From an uncultured Lachnospiraceae bacterium (GTDB taxonomy: Bacteria > Bacillota > Clostridia > Lachnospirales > Lachnospiraceae): a stretch of DNA of 36,394 bases. The position numbers and the translations under genes were made by a program. The notes beneath the pieces were generated by a model, which saw only the letters and a program-made list of their open reading frames with translations, was not told the origin of the DNA and did no database searches. Of the stretch, positions 24,416 through 33,270 are shown piece by piece. How positions within the stretch are numbered: the first letter of the stretch is position 1; each line of letters opens with the position of its first letter. The stretch spans positions 1-36,394 of the forward strand of contig CAOKWI010000045.1 in NCBI GenBank assembly GCA_948473115.1, given 5' to 3'.

Positions 24416-24838
24416 TCAGCGCTCTGTCTGTTCTGTCATAATTCCCCAACGAATTCCAAACCTGTCAACAAAAACAACTCTGCAGGAACTGTAGGGCGTC
24501 GCTTCCAGTTGATATATTGTCTTGCTTCCTTCTTTCATGATTTCATATGCTCTTTGCACTTCTTCTTTTGTATCATACATAATAGTGAGAAAATTGGAAT
24601 AACACGTCTGAAATTCAATATCCACATGGTCACTCATGATAATTCTTTGATTTTCCAATACAAGCTCCGAATGATATATATAATCTTTTTGATTTTCCTT
24701 AAGTAGCGGAAGATAGGCCGGGTCATTCGCCTCACCATATGTAATCATGCAGCTAATCCTTCCATTAAATGCCTTTTCATACATTTGAATTGCTTCCCGA
24801 CAGTTTCCTCCAAAATTTAGTGTAGGTACCATCTGCAT
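24416..24838 (-). CDS. VOC/PhnB-like (glyoxalase superfamily) protein
   Basis: A 140-residue protein with the PhnB-type opening PTLNFGGNCREAIQMYEKAF, a YGEANDPAY segment and the C-terminal DRFGIRWGIM. These are the marks of PhnB/'3-demethylubiquinone-9 methyltransferase' proteins of the vicinal oxygen chelate fold. Enzyme activity is usually unproven in this group. The start is preceded by AAAAGGAGAACAAAA. It shares direction with the hydrolase that follows after 63 bases. Confidence 0.88.
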   Translation of the reverse strand: MQMVPTLNFGGNCREAIQMYEKAFNGRISCMITYGEANDPAYLPLLKENQKDYIYHSELVLENQRIIMSDHVDIEFQTCYSNFLTIMYDTKEEVQRAYEIMKEGSKTIYQLEATPYSSCRVVFVDRFGIRWGIMTEQTER

Positions 24839-24947
24839 TTTTGTTCTCCTTTTCCATCAGATCATTCACTTTCAAGTTCAACTACAGTTCATGCAAAATA
24901 GGGCTTTCAAAACGTCTATTGCGTAACACAGTACGCTTTTCTCCTTA

Positions 24948-26150
24948 TTAAAAAACAATGCACTCCTGCTCCAGCTTTATGTTTTCTTCCAGCATAAATC
25001 CGATTATCTCACAAAATTCTTTCTCTTTACCTATTTTCTCCAATCGCTTTCGATCAGACTCAGTCAAGCTCTTTCCATATTTCATATATCGTTTCAGCGT
25101 ATCCAAATCCATATGATAACTTAAAAACGGAATACCCGTCTTTTTCCGCAGATCCAACAGAATGGAAAATCCTCCGGCATCAATATCTCCAAAATGATAA
25201 TACTCCGCGTCCGGGATTGTCTCATAAATCATTTTTAATAAGGTTCTTCGAATTCTGTTATGATACCCGCCAAGGTATATAAAAAGGCAGTCTTCCTCCC
25301 AAGATCTAAAAAAAGAAGTAAGATTTTCAATGGTAATCACTTTCTTTATCTTACTCAAATCTGAAAACCGAATATTTGAAAGATCCTCTCCAGAAATACC
25401 TATTCCCTGCTTTAACAGGGATAAATCCACGATTTCCTCACCGACAGATATCCTGGCATCCCCTTTAAAATACACATAATCAGGAGTTCTGTAAATTCCA
25501 TGTTCCGCTAACAATTCCAGGGTGTCCATTTCCGTATATTCTTCTGAAAACTGCCGGAATACTTTCGCGATACGATTTACTATCCCTTCAAAATACTTTG
25601 AATCCTGAAAATGTATAATAGAAAATTCCCTGATATAGCATGGCTTCCTATTTTGCTCTACAAGTGCACATGCACGGAGAAATTCTTCCGTTTCTTTCCT
25701 GTTCTCCAACGCAATATATTCTTTGACAGACCGATGGTCTTGCAGCCGTTCCAGAAGATATCTGGCAAACGCCTCCGTAATAGGCACTTCCATGTCCAGA
25801 TATTTCTGAAGCAAGGTAATATTTTCTTCTTCCAATCCCCTCTTTGGCTTACGTCCCACATACTGATAAACCTCCTCTATATGATCTGCCATCAGTCTGA
25901 CTTTCCGAATCATATAATCCTGCTTGTTATCTTTCCAAATGATACGGATTAGCTCTTTACTCTCCAATAGCTTCATCAAAATATGAACCCTTTCATATTC
26001 ATCAGAACTCTCATCAAAGTAGGATGGGATTGATGTCTTTGTAAAACGAAATTCTATCTGTATGTTCCGCTTATTCTCCCCTGTGGACAGCAGGCTATTC
26101 TCATATGCATCCAACAGATGATTTAAAACCTCCCGATCATACTGCGCCAT
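24948..26150 (-). CDS. jetD: Wadjet JetD, Toprim-fold nuclease subunit
   Basis: A 400-residue protein, last of the Jet operon. In Wadjet systems JetD is the nuclease that cleaves circular plasmid DNA once the JetABC loop extruder stalls. The N-terminal half matches the DUF3322-type region; the C-terminal half (about 255-400) is the DUF2220/Toprim region, with YYHFGDIDAGGFSILLDLR (catalytic acidic residues D322, D324) and the terminal LEQE motif. The start at 26150 overlaps the jetC stop by 14 bases, so the two are translationally coupled. Confidence 0.93.
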   Translation of the reverse strand: MAQYDREVLNHLLDAYENSLLSTGENKRNIQIEFRFTKTSIPSYFDESSDEYERVHILMKLLESKELIRIIWKDNKQDYMIRKVRLMADHIEEVYQYVGRKPKRGLEEENITLLQKYLDMEVPITEAFARYLLERLQDHRSVKEYIALENRKETEEFLRACALVEQNRKPCYIREFSIIHFQDSKYFEGIVNRIAKVFRQFSEEYTEMDTLELLAEHGIYRTPDYVYFKGDARISVGEEIVDLSLLKQGIGISGEDLSNIRFSDLSKIKKVITIENLTSFFRSWEEDCLFIYLGGYHNRIRRTLLKMIYETIPDAEYYHFGDIDAGGFSILLDLRKKTGIPFLSYHMDLDTLKRYMKYGKSLTESDRKRLEKIGKEKEFCEIIGFMLEENIKLEQECIVF

Positions 26151-29100
26151 TGATATACCTCTCTACAAAGCTTACCTTTTCGTCCGTCATCACCAGTAGC
26201 GTTTCTTCAACAAACGGACTGATATACTGTATTTTATCAGGGGGAGCCGCAATGAGAATCTGTAGTGGAAGCCTTCTTAAGAATTCCAGAACACCGCCGA
26301 TTCTTTCGTCATCCATGTTGTTAAAGGCCTCATCAAACAGCACTAGGCCGATTGCTTCTCCTCCGATGTTGTTTTTATAAAGTTGGACGAAAGATGCAGC
26401 TACCGTTACATAAAATGGCGTCTGCGTTTCACCGCCGCTCTTTTCTTCACACACTTTGGAATACAGGGAATAATTTCCGTCACTATGAATGATGCGGATG
26501 TCATAATCCATATAGGTCCGATAATCCGTAAATTCATCCAAAGCCTTAGCATTATTCTCATTATCCAGCGCCAGCCGTTCAAATAATTCCTCTATGACCG
26601 CTTTATGATTTTCGTGAAACAACCCACTGAAAATGGATTCTCCCTGCATGGCATTAAAGTCATCCATAATCATCTCATAATACTGCCTATATCTTTTACT
26701 CGGCATATATAGAAACTCATACTTTTCATTGCTGAATATAATATCGTCAAGCGCTTTATTCAGCTCTTTGAATTCCCCCTGAGCCATCTTCATATTTTCC
26801 TGCAATTTCGAAAGAAACTGCTCCCTGAACTCTTCCTCCGCCGCACATCTGGCCGCCTCCACTTTTCCTTCATACTGCAGCAGTTCCGAATTCTTGAGCT
26901 TCAGATATTCTGTTTCAAAATCCGGATAACCCTCCATCGTTGCCGGCGCCCCAAAGTCATGAGCTGTTTTGTATTCGCCCATGAATTCTTTCATGGAATC
27001 TACGGCCTTATCCACCAGTGTCTGATTCGCTTTTCTCCGTCTGAGATAATTATCCCGAAACTGCGAAAAGGATTTGTCCTCCGTATGTTTCTCATATTCC
27101 TGCTCCCACATGGGCAGAGAATCCCCGGCTTTATTTCCCAATTCCTCGTATATAACTGCTTTTTCGGTATGCTTTATCCGCCAGTCTGCCACCTGTTCTT
27201 TTTTCAGTCTGATTCTTTCTTCCGTTTTGCCTGTCGCCCTGTTCAAAGAATCCAGCTTAACCGTCAACTCTTCCAATATTTTCTCTAATGCTGACAGCTG
27301 TACCTGTTTCATAATCATATTGGAATTCTTCTCCAGAGTAGCAATATTTTCTCTGCATTTATTGATTTCCAAATCAACCTGGCGCAAATCCCCAATAACA
27401 TCCAGCCTGTACTTGATATCTGTATCATGCTCTGTCTCCAAAGGTTCCAGGACGGATTCCATCTGTTCCAGTCTGGTATGAATCTGTGTCAATTGCCCCG
27501 TAACTTCTTCCCGCCTTTTCCTGGCCTGTTCCAGCTGCACCTTTAACGCATTCTGACCAATGTACGGGGTTTCAAAAGTGGCCGGCTTTATGGCACTGGC
27601 CACATGATTCTGATACTTCATACACTCTTTTGTAATAGATGTTTTATAGTTTTTCAGATCCCGGTAATGGGCGCACATGTGTACTTTGCCCAAAATCATA
27701 TTGATATAACGTTTTGCATATTTATTTTTTGAGGTGACCATTACAGCCAATGAGCCCTCCGGTGCCGTATCATACTGATCCAAATTCCGTGTATTGATGA
27801 GGCCAACCCCATATGCCTTTCCCTCTTTTCGAAGCCTGTCATAAATACCCAAGGCAATATCAAAACTATCCGGTTCTACTAAAACGTAAAACCTCTGTGT
27901 ATTCAGATAACCCTCTACCGCATTCCTCCATGAATCATCAGTGATTTCTAACATTTCACATAAAATGCGGGGTTCCGGTGTTCTGCCAATGCGTTGGAAT
28001 TCTTCTTTTATGGCCGTTCTGACACGCTCAACATCTTCTGCGTAGGATAGCTTTTTCCTCATCAATTGTTCTATTTTTCTGTCCAGCTCCTGCTTCTCAT
28101 TGCTGACCCTTGCTTCTTCCGCTGATACTTCCGCTCTCTTTTTGAAAATCTTATCACGCATTTCATTTTTATAGGTGAGCACATTCAAAAGTGTATTCTT
28201 CATCTCCGCCAGGCTGATGCCTTTATCTATTTCGTGTAGATTTTTGTAGTAAAGCTTTACCGAATTATCTACATCTTTGACTTCCAGCAGCTTCTTAAGC
28301 TGCCCCTTCGCCGCATCTATGCTTTCTTGGAGTATTCCGCGCTCTACCAGCATTTCTTCCTTTTTGTCTTCCAATAAACGCAGCCTTTTCTCCTGTTCAT
28401 CCTTTGCCAGAAAATCCTTATCTGTTGCAAGCTCTGCCCTCAGATCATCCCTGATCTGCTGCTTCTCGCTCTGTTCTGCTCTCGCGGAGTCAATCTGCCT
28501 GTTCTGCTCCTCCAATCTGAGGGTATCAGACTGTATTTCCGACTGCGCCCCCTTGATATCTTCGCCAATCAAATCGGATTCCACTCTGGCAAGGTAATAT
28601 TCATACTGGCTATCCCTGCGCAAGCCGTCCACTGCCTGCTCATGCATGGTATTGATTTTTTCCAATCTGCCAATGCGAATCTTCACATTCTCTAATGTGT
28701 GCTGCAAATCCTGATATGTGCGGACATTTTCACGCAGCACGTCAATATTCACTTCTTTTTCGTCTAGTACATAGGAATAAACAAAATCTTTGATATCATC
28801 GATTGGTCTGAAAGCCAGAGCCTTTGGAATCAGTCTGAAGAATTTATCTTCGATTCGCCCAAACCTGTTTTTCATCATAGACCTGGCCTCTTTGTCCGTT
28901 GTACACCATTGCTTAATTTTTTTAGCGTTCGTAGTTCTGAACTGATTGATAGACTTCGGCGTTTTTCCCTGGAAAAAAAGAGAATCCTCCAGGCGGATGC
29001 CATCCATCAAATATCTGGCCGTTTTTTCCTGTCCTTCAGAAGCCGAATCCACCACTGCCCCCACCACGAAGTACTTATCCCTTTTTTCCTCGTAGAATTC

Positions 29101-29379
29101 CAATGCAATATGTGCACTGATTTCGCCGGTACGTTCATAGGGTTTCTTTTCCCGTCCTGATTTGCAGCGGATATATCCTGTCAGTTTTCTCTTTCCATTT
29201 TCGTGTGCCGCTTTATTGAAATAATTTGTGGAACAAATTACCACAAACTGGATTGCATCCAAAAGAGTGGACTTTCCGGCACCATTTTCACCGGAAATCA
29301 AAGTGGATTTTTCAAATTCAATGGTGGTGTTCGTAAAGCGATGCCAGTTAATCAGCTTCACCCTCATCAGCTTCTTCAC
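26137..29379 (-). CDS. jetC: Wadjet JetC, SMC-like motor ATPase
   Basis: A 1,080-residue SMC/MukB-like ATPase. Walker A GENGAGKST lies close to the N-terminus, a very long coiled-coil middle (many Glu/Lys/Gln heptads, about 230-830) includes a hinge-like non-coiled part, the signature is EKSGGETQTP, and Walker B is GLVLFDEAFNNMDD near the C-terminus. In Wadjet it is the loop-extruding motor. Start chosen: GTG at 29379, with AAAGGGAGGG seven bases upstream. A longer ATG at 29418 lacks a ribosome site and would put this ribosome site inside the gene; another ATG at 29367 is less well placed. The gene overlaps jetB by 32 bases. Confidence 0.93.
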   Translation of the reverse strand: MKKLMRVKLINWHRFTNTTIEFEKSTLISGENGAGKSTLLDAIQFVVICSTNYFNKAAHENGKRKLTGYIRCKSGREKKPYERTGEISAHIALEFYEEKRDKYFVVGAVVDSASEGQEKTARYLMDGIRLEDSLFFQGKTPKSINQFRTTNAKKIKQWCTTDKEARSMMKNRFGRIEDKFFRLIPKALAFRPIDDIKDFVYSYVLDEKEVNIDVLRENVRTYQDLQHTLENVKIRIGRLEKINTMHEQAVDGLRRDSQYEYYLARVESDLIGEDIKGAQSEIQSDTLRLEEQNRQIDSARAEQSEKQQIRDDLRAELATDKDFLAKDEQEKRLRLLEDKKEEMLVERGILQESIDAAKGQLKKLLEVKDVDNSVKLYYKNLHEIDKGISLAEMKNTLLNVLTYKNEMRDKIFKKRAEVSAEEARVSNEKQELDRKIEQLMRKKLSYAEDVERVRTAIKEEFQRIGRTPEPRILCEMLEITDDSWRNAVEGYLNTQRFYVLVEPDSFDIALGIYDRLRKEGKAYGVGLINTRNLDQYDTAPEGSLAVMVTSKNKYAKRYINMILGKVHMCAHYRDLKNYKTSITKECMKYQNHVASAIKPATFETPYIGQNALKVQLEQARKRREEVTGQLTQIHTRLEQMESVLEPLETEHDTDIKYRLDVIGDLRQVDLEINKCRENIATLEKNSNMIMKQVQLSALEKILEELTVKLDSLNRATGKTEERIRLKKEQVADWRIKHTEKAVIYEELGNKAGDSLPMWEQEYEKHTEDKSFSQFRDNYLRRRKANQTLVDKAVDSMKEFMGEYKTAHDFGAPATMEGYPDFETEYLKLKNSELLQYEGKVEAARCAAEEEFREQFLSKLQENMKMAQGEFKELNKALDDIIFSNEKYEFLYMPSKRYRQYYEMIMDDFNAMQGESIFSGLFHENHKAVIEELFERLALDNENNAKALDEFTDYRTYMDYDIRIIHSDGNYSLYSKVCEEKSGGETQTPFYVTVAASFVQLYKNNIGGEAIGLVLFDEAFNNMDDERIGGVLEFLRRLPLQILIAAPPDKIQYISPFVEETLLVMTDEKVSFVERYINGAV

Positions 29380-29962
29380 TGCTTTTCCCTCCCTTTCTAT
29401 AAATCTCCAGTTTCTCATAGACAGCCTTAATATCTTCCACCCGAACAGCCATCAGAATTGCGTCGAAAATAATGATACGGGCTTCTCCATCTGTCAGATT
29501 GGTATCGAGTGTTTCAATCAGTTGAAATCTTTTTAATGTACTGATTGCATTGCGAAAAGTCGTTTTATCAATCATCTTGTCCCTGATTTTCAGACTTAAA
29601 AATTTTTCATGGATATCCCCCACATTTACGATCACTTCGTCCGAAACCGAAAGCTCTCGCCTTTTTTCGTCATAAAGAATCCGAAGAATCAGCAAGAGAA
29701 TAGATTCAAACAACTTCATATTATAACGGTTATAATTCTGGGGATTTGTCAGTTGGATGACACCATATTCTTCATTAAGCTCCAGACGGTATCCCAAAAG
29801 AGAAAAACATTCCGAGAACTTTTCTTTATATTTTTTCACAAAATAGTAATCCGACTTATTTGTTTCGTTTCTCTTACAAAGAAAGCAAGAGCTTAGCAGA
29901 CGATTGCAGATTCTTGAAAAGTCGTCTTTATCCCGCTGCAGCATTCCGTTTAGAATATCCAT
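29348..29962 (-). CDS. jetB: Wadjet JetB, KITE/MukE-like subunit
   Basis: A 204-residue winged-helix protein of the DUF4194 type, equivalent to MukE/MksE. It bridges JetA and JetC in the plasmid-sensing condensin. Visible: the middle ESILLLILRILYDEKRR with a strand-rich wing, then FRNAISTLKRFQLIETL, the second winged helix. Acidic C-terminal tail. It begins five bases after the jetA stop and overlaps jetC. Confidence 0.88.
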   Translation of the reverse strand: MDILNGMLQRDKDDFSRICNRLLSSCFLCKRNETNKSDYYFVKKYKEKFSECFSLLGYRLELNEEYGVIQLTNPQNYNRYNMKLFESILLLILRILYDEKRRELSVSDEVIVNVGDIHEKFLSLKIRDKMIDKTTFRNAISTLKRFQLIETLDTNLTDGEARIIIFDAILMAVRVEDIKAVYEKLEIYRKGGKSSEEADEGEAD

Positions 29963-29967
29963 TCCTA

Positions 29968-31350
29968 TTAATGCTCCTTCCTATGTATCGTAAAATCAGT
30001 AAAGCGATAGCCGTCTTTTTTTATCATCTCTTTTACGGCAATCGTATACTTCATATTTTTTCTCTGTCCATAAAGTCTGATATAAATCATTTTGACAAAA
30101 TCATCCGTATTTCCCAAAGGCAGCTCTGAAGCCAACATTTCCTGCCTGTCGCCAAGCTGCTTTTCCACATAATTATTTATCTTTTCCGGATTTAAAACTT
30201 TTGCCAGCTTTTCCAGCATCCGTCTCATTTTTTCATCTCGAAGCTTCTGATCCGGCTCCTCATAAAGAAGCATTTCCGGCTCAAATGCCTTTTTCCCCTC
30301 AATCGGCGTATAAAGAGACTTTTCATCTAACACAGCAGAGCTGTAAATTCGGATTAGTTCATCCATAAATCCAATTCGATAAATTCCGTCCAAATCCTTA
30401 TTATCCTGGTTAATTTCTTCGTTCATCCCCGACAGGATTTCTTTGATCTGTCCTCTGACATCTTCCCCGCCTATCAGATAAAATTTTGCCCTGTTGATTG
30501 CCGCTCTTTGATACTGCGTATTCTTGCGGTTAATCTCTAACAGAATCTCGTCCATATTCTGAAAGGCATCTATCACCTGATGAATGTAGTGGTAGACCAG
30601 CTCCTCCGCCTCATCTTTCGAAATTTCCCGAATACCCGCCAGTTCCCGGCTGGCTTTTTCCACATAAGACTTACTACGGCTCTTGCTTTCCAGTCTTTCT
30701 ATAATCTCCGGACGGAATTTTGAGACATTGTCCGAGGTCAGCAGCCGATGATAAGCCTTATCCACGATATTCTCGATATAATCGTTGAAAAGCACGTTCA
30801 TAATCTCGGCAGGCGTCTTATATCTGGTCAGTTCATCTATGTAATGCTTGATGCCGGAGCTTAGGTTTTTCAGGCCGGTAATCAGCATATCCGTATTTTC
30901 CACTATGGACAAAAGAACAATCCCGGGATTGTCCGTGGCGCTTCGCACCAGACTGTATATTGTATAGATATACCCCTGATATTCAATCTGTTTTCCTTCT
31001 GCAATCTCAAGGAACGTCTTTATTACCTTGACTGCATATTCCTTAAAATTAATTCTCTGCACATAGCTTTTATCTGTTTCAATATCGATCCATCCATAAT
31101 TTTCCAGCTTCCGAAGCATCCAGTTTGCTTTGTCTCTTGCAGGTTTTCCTTCTACCTCTTCCCCTTCAAGCTCTGATGCCTGCGTCTGTTCAAAATAGTA
31201 CTCTAATTCCTCTACCAGAACATCTCTTTCCACACCAAATGAAAGCTGATGATCCATGACGGAAAACAGCTTGCAGATACATTCCCAATATACTGTCTTA
31301 TTCGGAGATGCCAGCGGTACAAAAAAATGTTCATCTATAACATGAAACAC
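29968..31350 (-). CDS. jetA: Wadjet JetA, kleisin-like subunit
   Basis: A 460-residue protein, first gene of the operon. The N-terminal part (about 1-110) is a winged-helix region (VYWECICKLFSVMDHQLSF, then KANWMLRKLENYGWIDIE), followed by long helices and a C-terminal winged helix near YTIAVKEMIKKDGY. It resembles the JetA family (the DUF5716 type, not the DUF3375 JetA of type I), so the system is probably Wadjet type II or III. It starts with GTG at 31350 behind AAAGGAGACCAAT. JetA joins the head and neck of JetC like a kleisin. Confidence 0.85.
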   Translation of the reverse strand: MFHVIDEHFFVPLASPNKTVYWECICKLFSVMDHQLSFGVERDVLVEELEYYFEQTQASELEGEEVEGKPARDKANWMLRKLENYGWIDIETDKSYVQRINFKEYAVKVIKTFLEIAEGKQIEYQGYIYTIYSLVRSATDNPGIVLLSIVENTDMLITGLKNLSSGIKHYIDELTRYKTPAEIMNVLFNDYIENIVDKAYHRLLTSDNVSKFRPEIIERLESKSRSKSYVEKASRELAGIREISKDEAEELVYHYIHQVIDAFQNMDEILLEINRKNTQYQRAAINRAKFYLIGGEDVRGQIKEILSGMNEEINQDNKDLDGIYRIGFMDELIRIYSSAVLDEKSLYTPIEGKKAFEPEMLLYEEPDQKLRDEKMRRMLEKLAKVLNPEKINNYVEKQLGDRQEMLASELPLGNTDDFVKMIYIRLYGQRKNMKYTIAVKEMIKKDGYRFTDFTIHRKEH

Positions 31351-31700
31351 ATTGGTCTCCTTTCAAGGAAGCTGATGGATAATATCCAACAGTAGTTAGC
31401 CAAGCACGTTTGTAAACTTCGCGCAAAACCGCGCTCATTTTTTGAGCGAAGTTTCACTTTCAAATGCAAATCCCTTATAAATCCTTATTGCAATAGTACT
31501 TCTTTTGGGGTAATAATCATCTTTCTTTTGGGTAGTTTCGGGATGGTTTTCCCGATTAGTCATCCATCTACATTCATAATTTTAGAATCCTGCATTAACG
31601 TTCCTTTATTCAAAAGATAGAAGTCTTCTAAAGTCGGCATTCTCTCTAGCACTTTTCTATCTTTTGAATATTTTCAAAAGATAATCAAAAGATAGAACTT
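31351..31700. other. Leader region of the Wadjet operon
   Basis: No gene. AAACTTCGC (31414-31422) pairs with GCGAAGTTT (31446-31454), with an inner CGCTCA/TGAGCG stem, giving a nested hairpin. Copies of CAAAAGATAGAA lie at the far end. No clean promoter was found on either strand. Confidence 0.4.
31611..31697. repeat. Repeated CAAAAGATAGAA motif upstream of the Wadjet operon
   Basis: Direct copies at 31611-31622 and 31686-31697, an inverted copy TTCTATCTTTTG at 31655-31666, and a truncated copy at 31675-31683. The inverted and truncated copies form a ten-base-pair stem. Confidence 0.75.
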
Positions 31701-32026
31701 CTATTCTTTCGTTTTAAGATTGTCTAAAGCAATTTGAAGTTGTGTTATTTTCTCATCCGCCGTTTCCCTAATTGCATACTTCGTTGCCGGCCCGCTTCCT
31801 ATCCTCTGCACCAGCTTTTTTTCATCTAAGATATCCAGCCACCTTCTGACTTTATAATCTGACAGGCCAGTCTCTTCTCGCATTTTTGAAACAGACCTTG
31901 GCATATCGCTTTTTAAATATGCTGACCGCTCAAATCATAGCTGTACACACGATTCAATACACGATAGGGCACATCCATGTGATGGTTTATTACTTTTTCT
32001 TTTCCGATCCATTCTAATGTGGGCAT
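31701..32026 (-). pseudogene. Remnant: DNA methyltransferase 5' end joined out of frame to a winged-helix fragment
   Basis: From an ATG at 32026 (GGGGAGG upstream) a 37-residue frame reads MPTLEWIGKEKVINHHMDVP, which I recognise as the N-terminus of site-specific adenine DNA methyltransferases (type III Mod style). It stops at 31913. In another frame, sequence with FERSAYLKSDMPRSVSKM, then a helix-turn-helix/winged segment (YKVRRWLDILDEKKLVQRI) runs to 31701. The 67-residue frame starting at 31904 could still be translated as a tiny DNA-binding protein. Most simply, an internal deletion removed the body of the methyltransferase gene and left both ends. Confidence 0.6.
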
Positions 32027-32114
32027 CTTTCATCCTCCCCATGTGCATTAATCCCTGCATGTATACATCAAATCTACATATTCTTGCACGCGCTATTTTC
32101 ATTTAGCACTTTTC

Positions 32115-32143
32115 ATTATAGCCTATTTCTTTGGACGCGGCAA
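32115..32143 (-). promoter_or_regulatory. Strong sigma-A-type promoter reading toward the methyltransferase remnant
   Basis: On the leftward strand TTGCCG (32138-32143) and TATAAT (32115-32120) are exactly 17 bases apart, about 90 bases before the remnant start codon at 32026. Confidence 0.65.
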
Positions 32144-32149
32144 GCAATT

Positions 32150-32180
32150 GTTCGGAATATCCTTTTGGGATATTTCGAAC
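32150..32180. repeat. 13-bp inverted repeat next to the promoter
   Basis: GTTCGGAATATCC (32150-32162) and GGATATTTCGAAC (32168-32180) pair with one mismatch around a five-base loop. It sits directly upstream of the -35 box and could be an operator or an attenuating hairpin. Confidence 0.5.
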
Positions 32181-32495
32181 AGCACTCCCGCCCTAAAGTG
32201 CGATCGCTTTGCTTGTTGAGGATACCCCAAACCCCAGCAAAAATGTATTCCACATTTTTGTGAACACACCTTGCGGTGTGACTTTTGATTTTGCAACCTA
32301 TCATCTTCAACCCTGTTGAAATTTAGTCTATGACTAATTTACTTACCTATTTTCTCCTACAAATACTTGCAATTACTGGCATTTTGAAAATAATATTGCT
32401 TCAAAAACAAGCAGATCTGATGTATTTTAAACTTCTGACATCAGACCTGCCCATTCAAAGTATTATTAGCAATCACACCCTTATCCATATGTATT
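32181..32495. other. Gene-poor stretch downstream of the recombinase remnant
   Basis: About 315 bases. A short hairpin CACACC-TTGC-GGTGTG (32265-32280) with T-rich flanks could be a weak terminator. A leftward 64-residue frame (32116-32310) overlaps the promoter and hairpins and is probably not coding. Confidence 0.35.
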
Positions 32496-33124
32496 TTATT
32501 TATAATCTACCGCATTAACCGAATCACTCCACTGTCTGTCAAGCATCTCCGCCACTTTCTCTTGTTCCGACGGATACAAATGTCCATAGGTATTCAGCGT
32601 AATCTTTATATCCTTATGTCCCAGCCGTTCCTTAATAATCATAGGCTGCACTCCCCTGTGAATCAGATACGCACAATGGGAACGCCTGACATCATGAACA
32701 CGTATCTTTTTCACCCCAGCCTTATCCGCATGACTCTTAATAACATGCTGCACCTCTTCCGGGACAATCGGAAAGATTCTCTCATCGGCAGGGATCAAAT
32801 AAAATGTATTTATATAGGCCTTAATCTCTTCCACTAAAAACTTTGGAATAACCACTGTACGAATCGACTCATCCGTCTTCGGTTTTGTAATCTCATCCTG
32901 CCCCTTATGGCGAAAGTATGTTTTTGTTATGGATATCGTATTTTTAACAAAATCAATATCACTGCTTGTCAGTGCCAGAGCCTCACCAATCCTGCATCCA
33001 CTGTAGAAAAGAAGATCAAACAGCACATGGTATCTGCCCCACTCTCAAATGTTGCGACAAATTGATTAAACTCATCAATAGTAAATAAGTGCAAGGAAAA
33101 ACAATGTAGCCATTTTGTAGCCAC
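32496..33124 (-). pseudogene. Tyrosine recombinase (integrase), truncated and frameshifted
   Basis: The frame from 33026 to 32496 encodes a nearly complete catalytic domain: R12 in GCRIGEALAL, Lys in KPKTDES, HDVRRSH (H111, R114), LGHKDIKITLNTYGH (H137, nucleophile Y147). Immediately upstream a TGA interrupts the frame, but the preceding part of the domain (FTIDEFNQFVATFE) is readable in another frame up to 33124, with one-base displacement near 33035-33046. The N-terminal arm and core-binding domains are missing. Clearly inactive as it stands. It lies next to the tuf 3' end footprint, the normal place for an element's integrase. Confidence 0.85.
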
Positions 33125-33151
33125 TTTAGTCTTCTAAAGCGGTTTCCCATT

Positions 33152-33184
33152 CAAAAAGGCTCCCGAGAAACCTCTCAGAAGCCT
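33152..33184 (-). terminator. Intrinsic terminator behind the tuf 3' fragment
   Basis: A 12-base-pair stem (33157-33168 with 33173-33184, including G-U pairs), loop of four, and five T bases on the leftward strand. It follows the tuf fragment at the distance expected for the original tuf terminator. Confidence 0.8.
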
Positions 33185-33207
33185 TGAATTTACTGTAAAT
33201 CTCTCAA

Positions 33208-33270
33208 TTACTCAATAATCGTAGCCACACGACCAGAACCAACTGTACGACCACCCTCACGGTATTTGAA
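33208..33270 (-). pseudogene. tuf: Displaced 3' end of the EF-Tu gene (attachment-site footprint)
   Basis: Read leftward, the last 18 codons encode REGGRTVGSGRVATIIE and a stop, the C-terminus of elongation factor Tu. Upstream codons (FKY) no longer match EF-Tu (expected FAI), so the match breaks near 33261. No tuf body exists in the window. Such a short 3' copy is what a site-specific element leaves when it inserts in the 3' end of tuf and supplies a replacement end on the other side. Confidence 0.8.

Noticed and set aside
32116..32310. Leftward 64-residue reading frame rich in Cys, Arg and Lys
   Set aside because: It covers a promoter, a 13-bp inverted repeat and another hairpin, has no clear ribosome site, and shows no family pattern that I can support.
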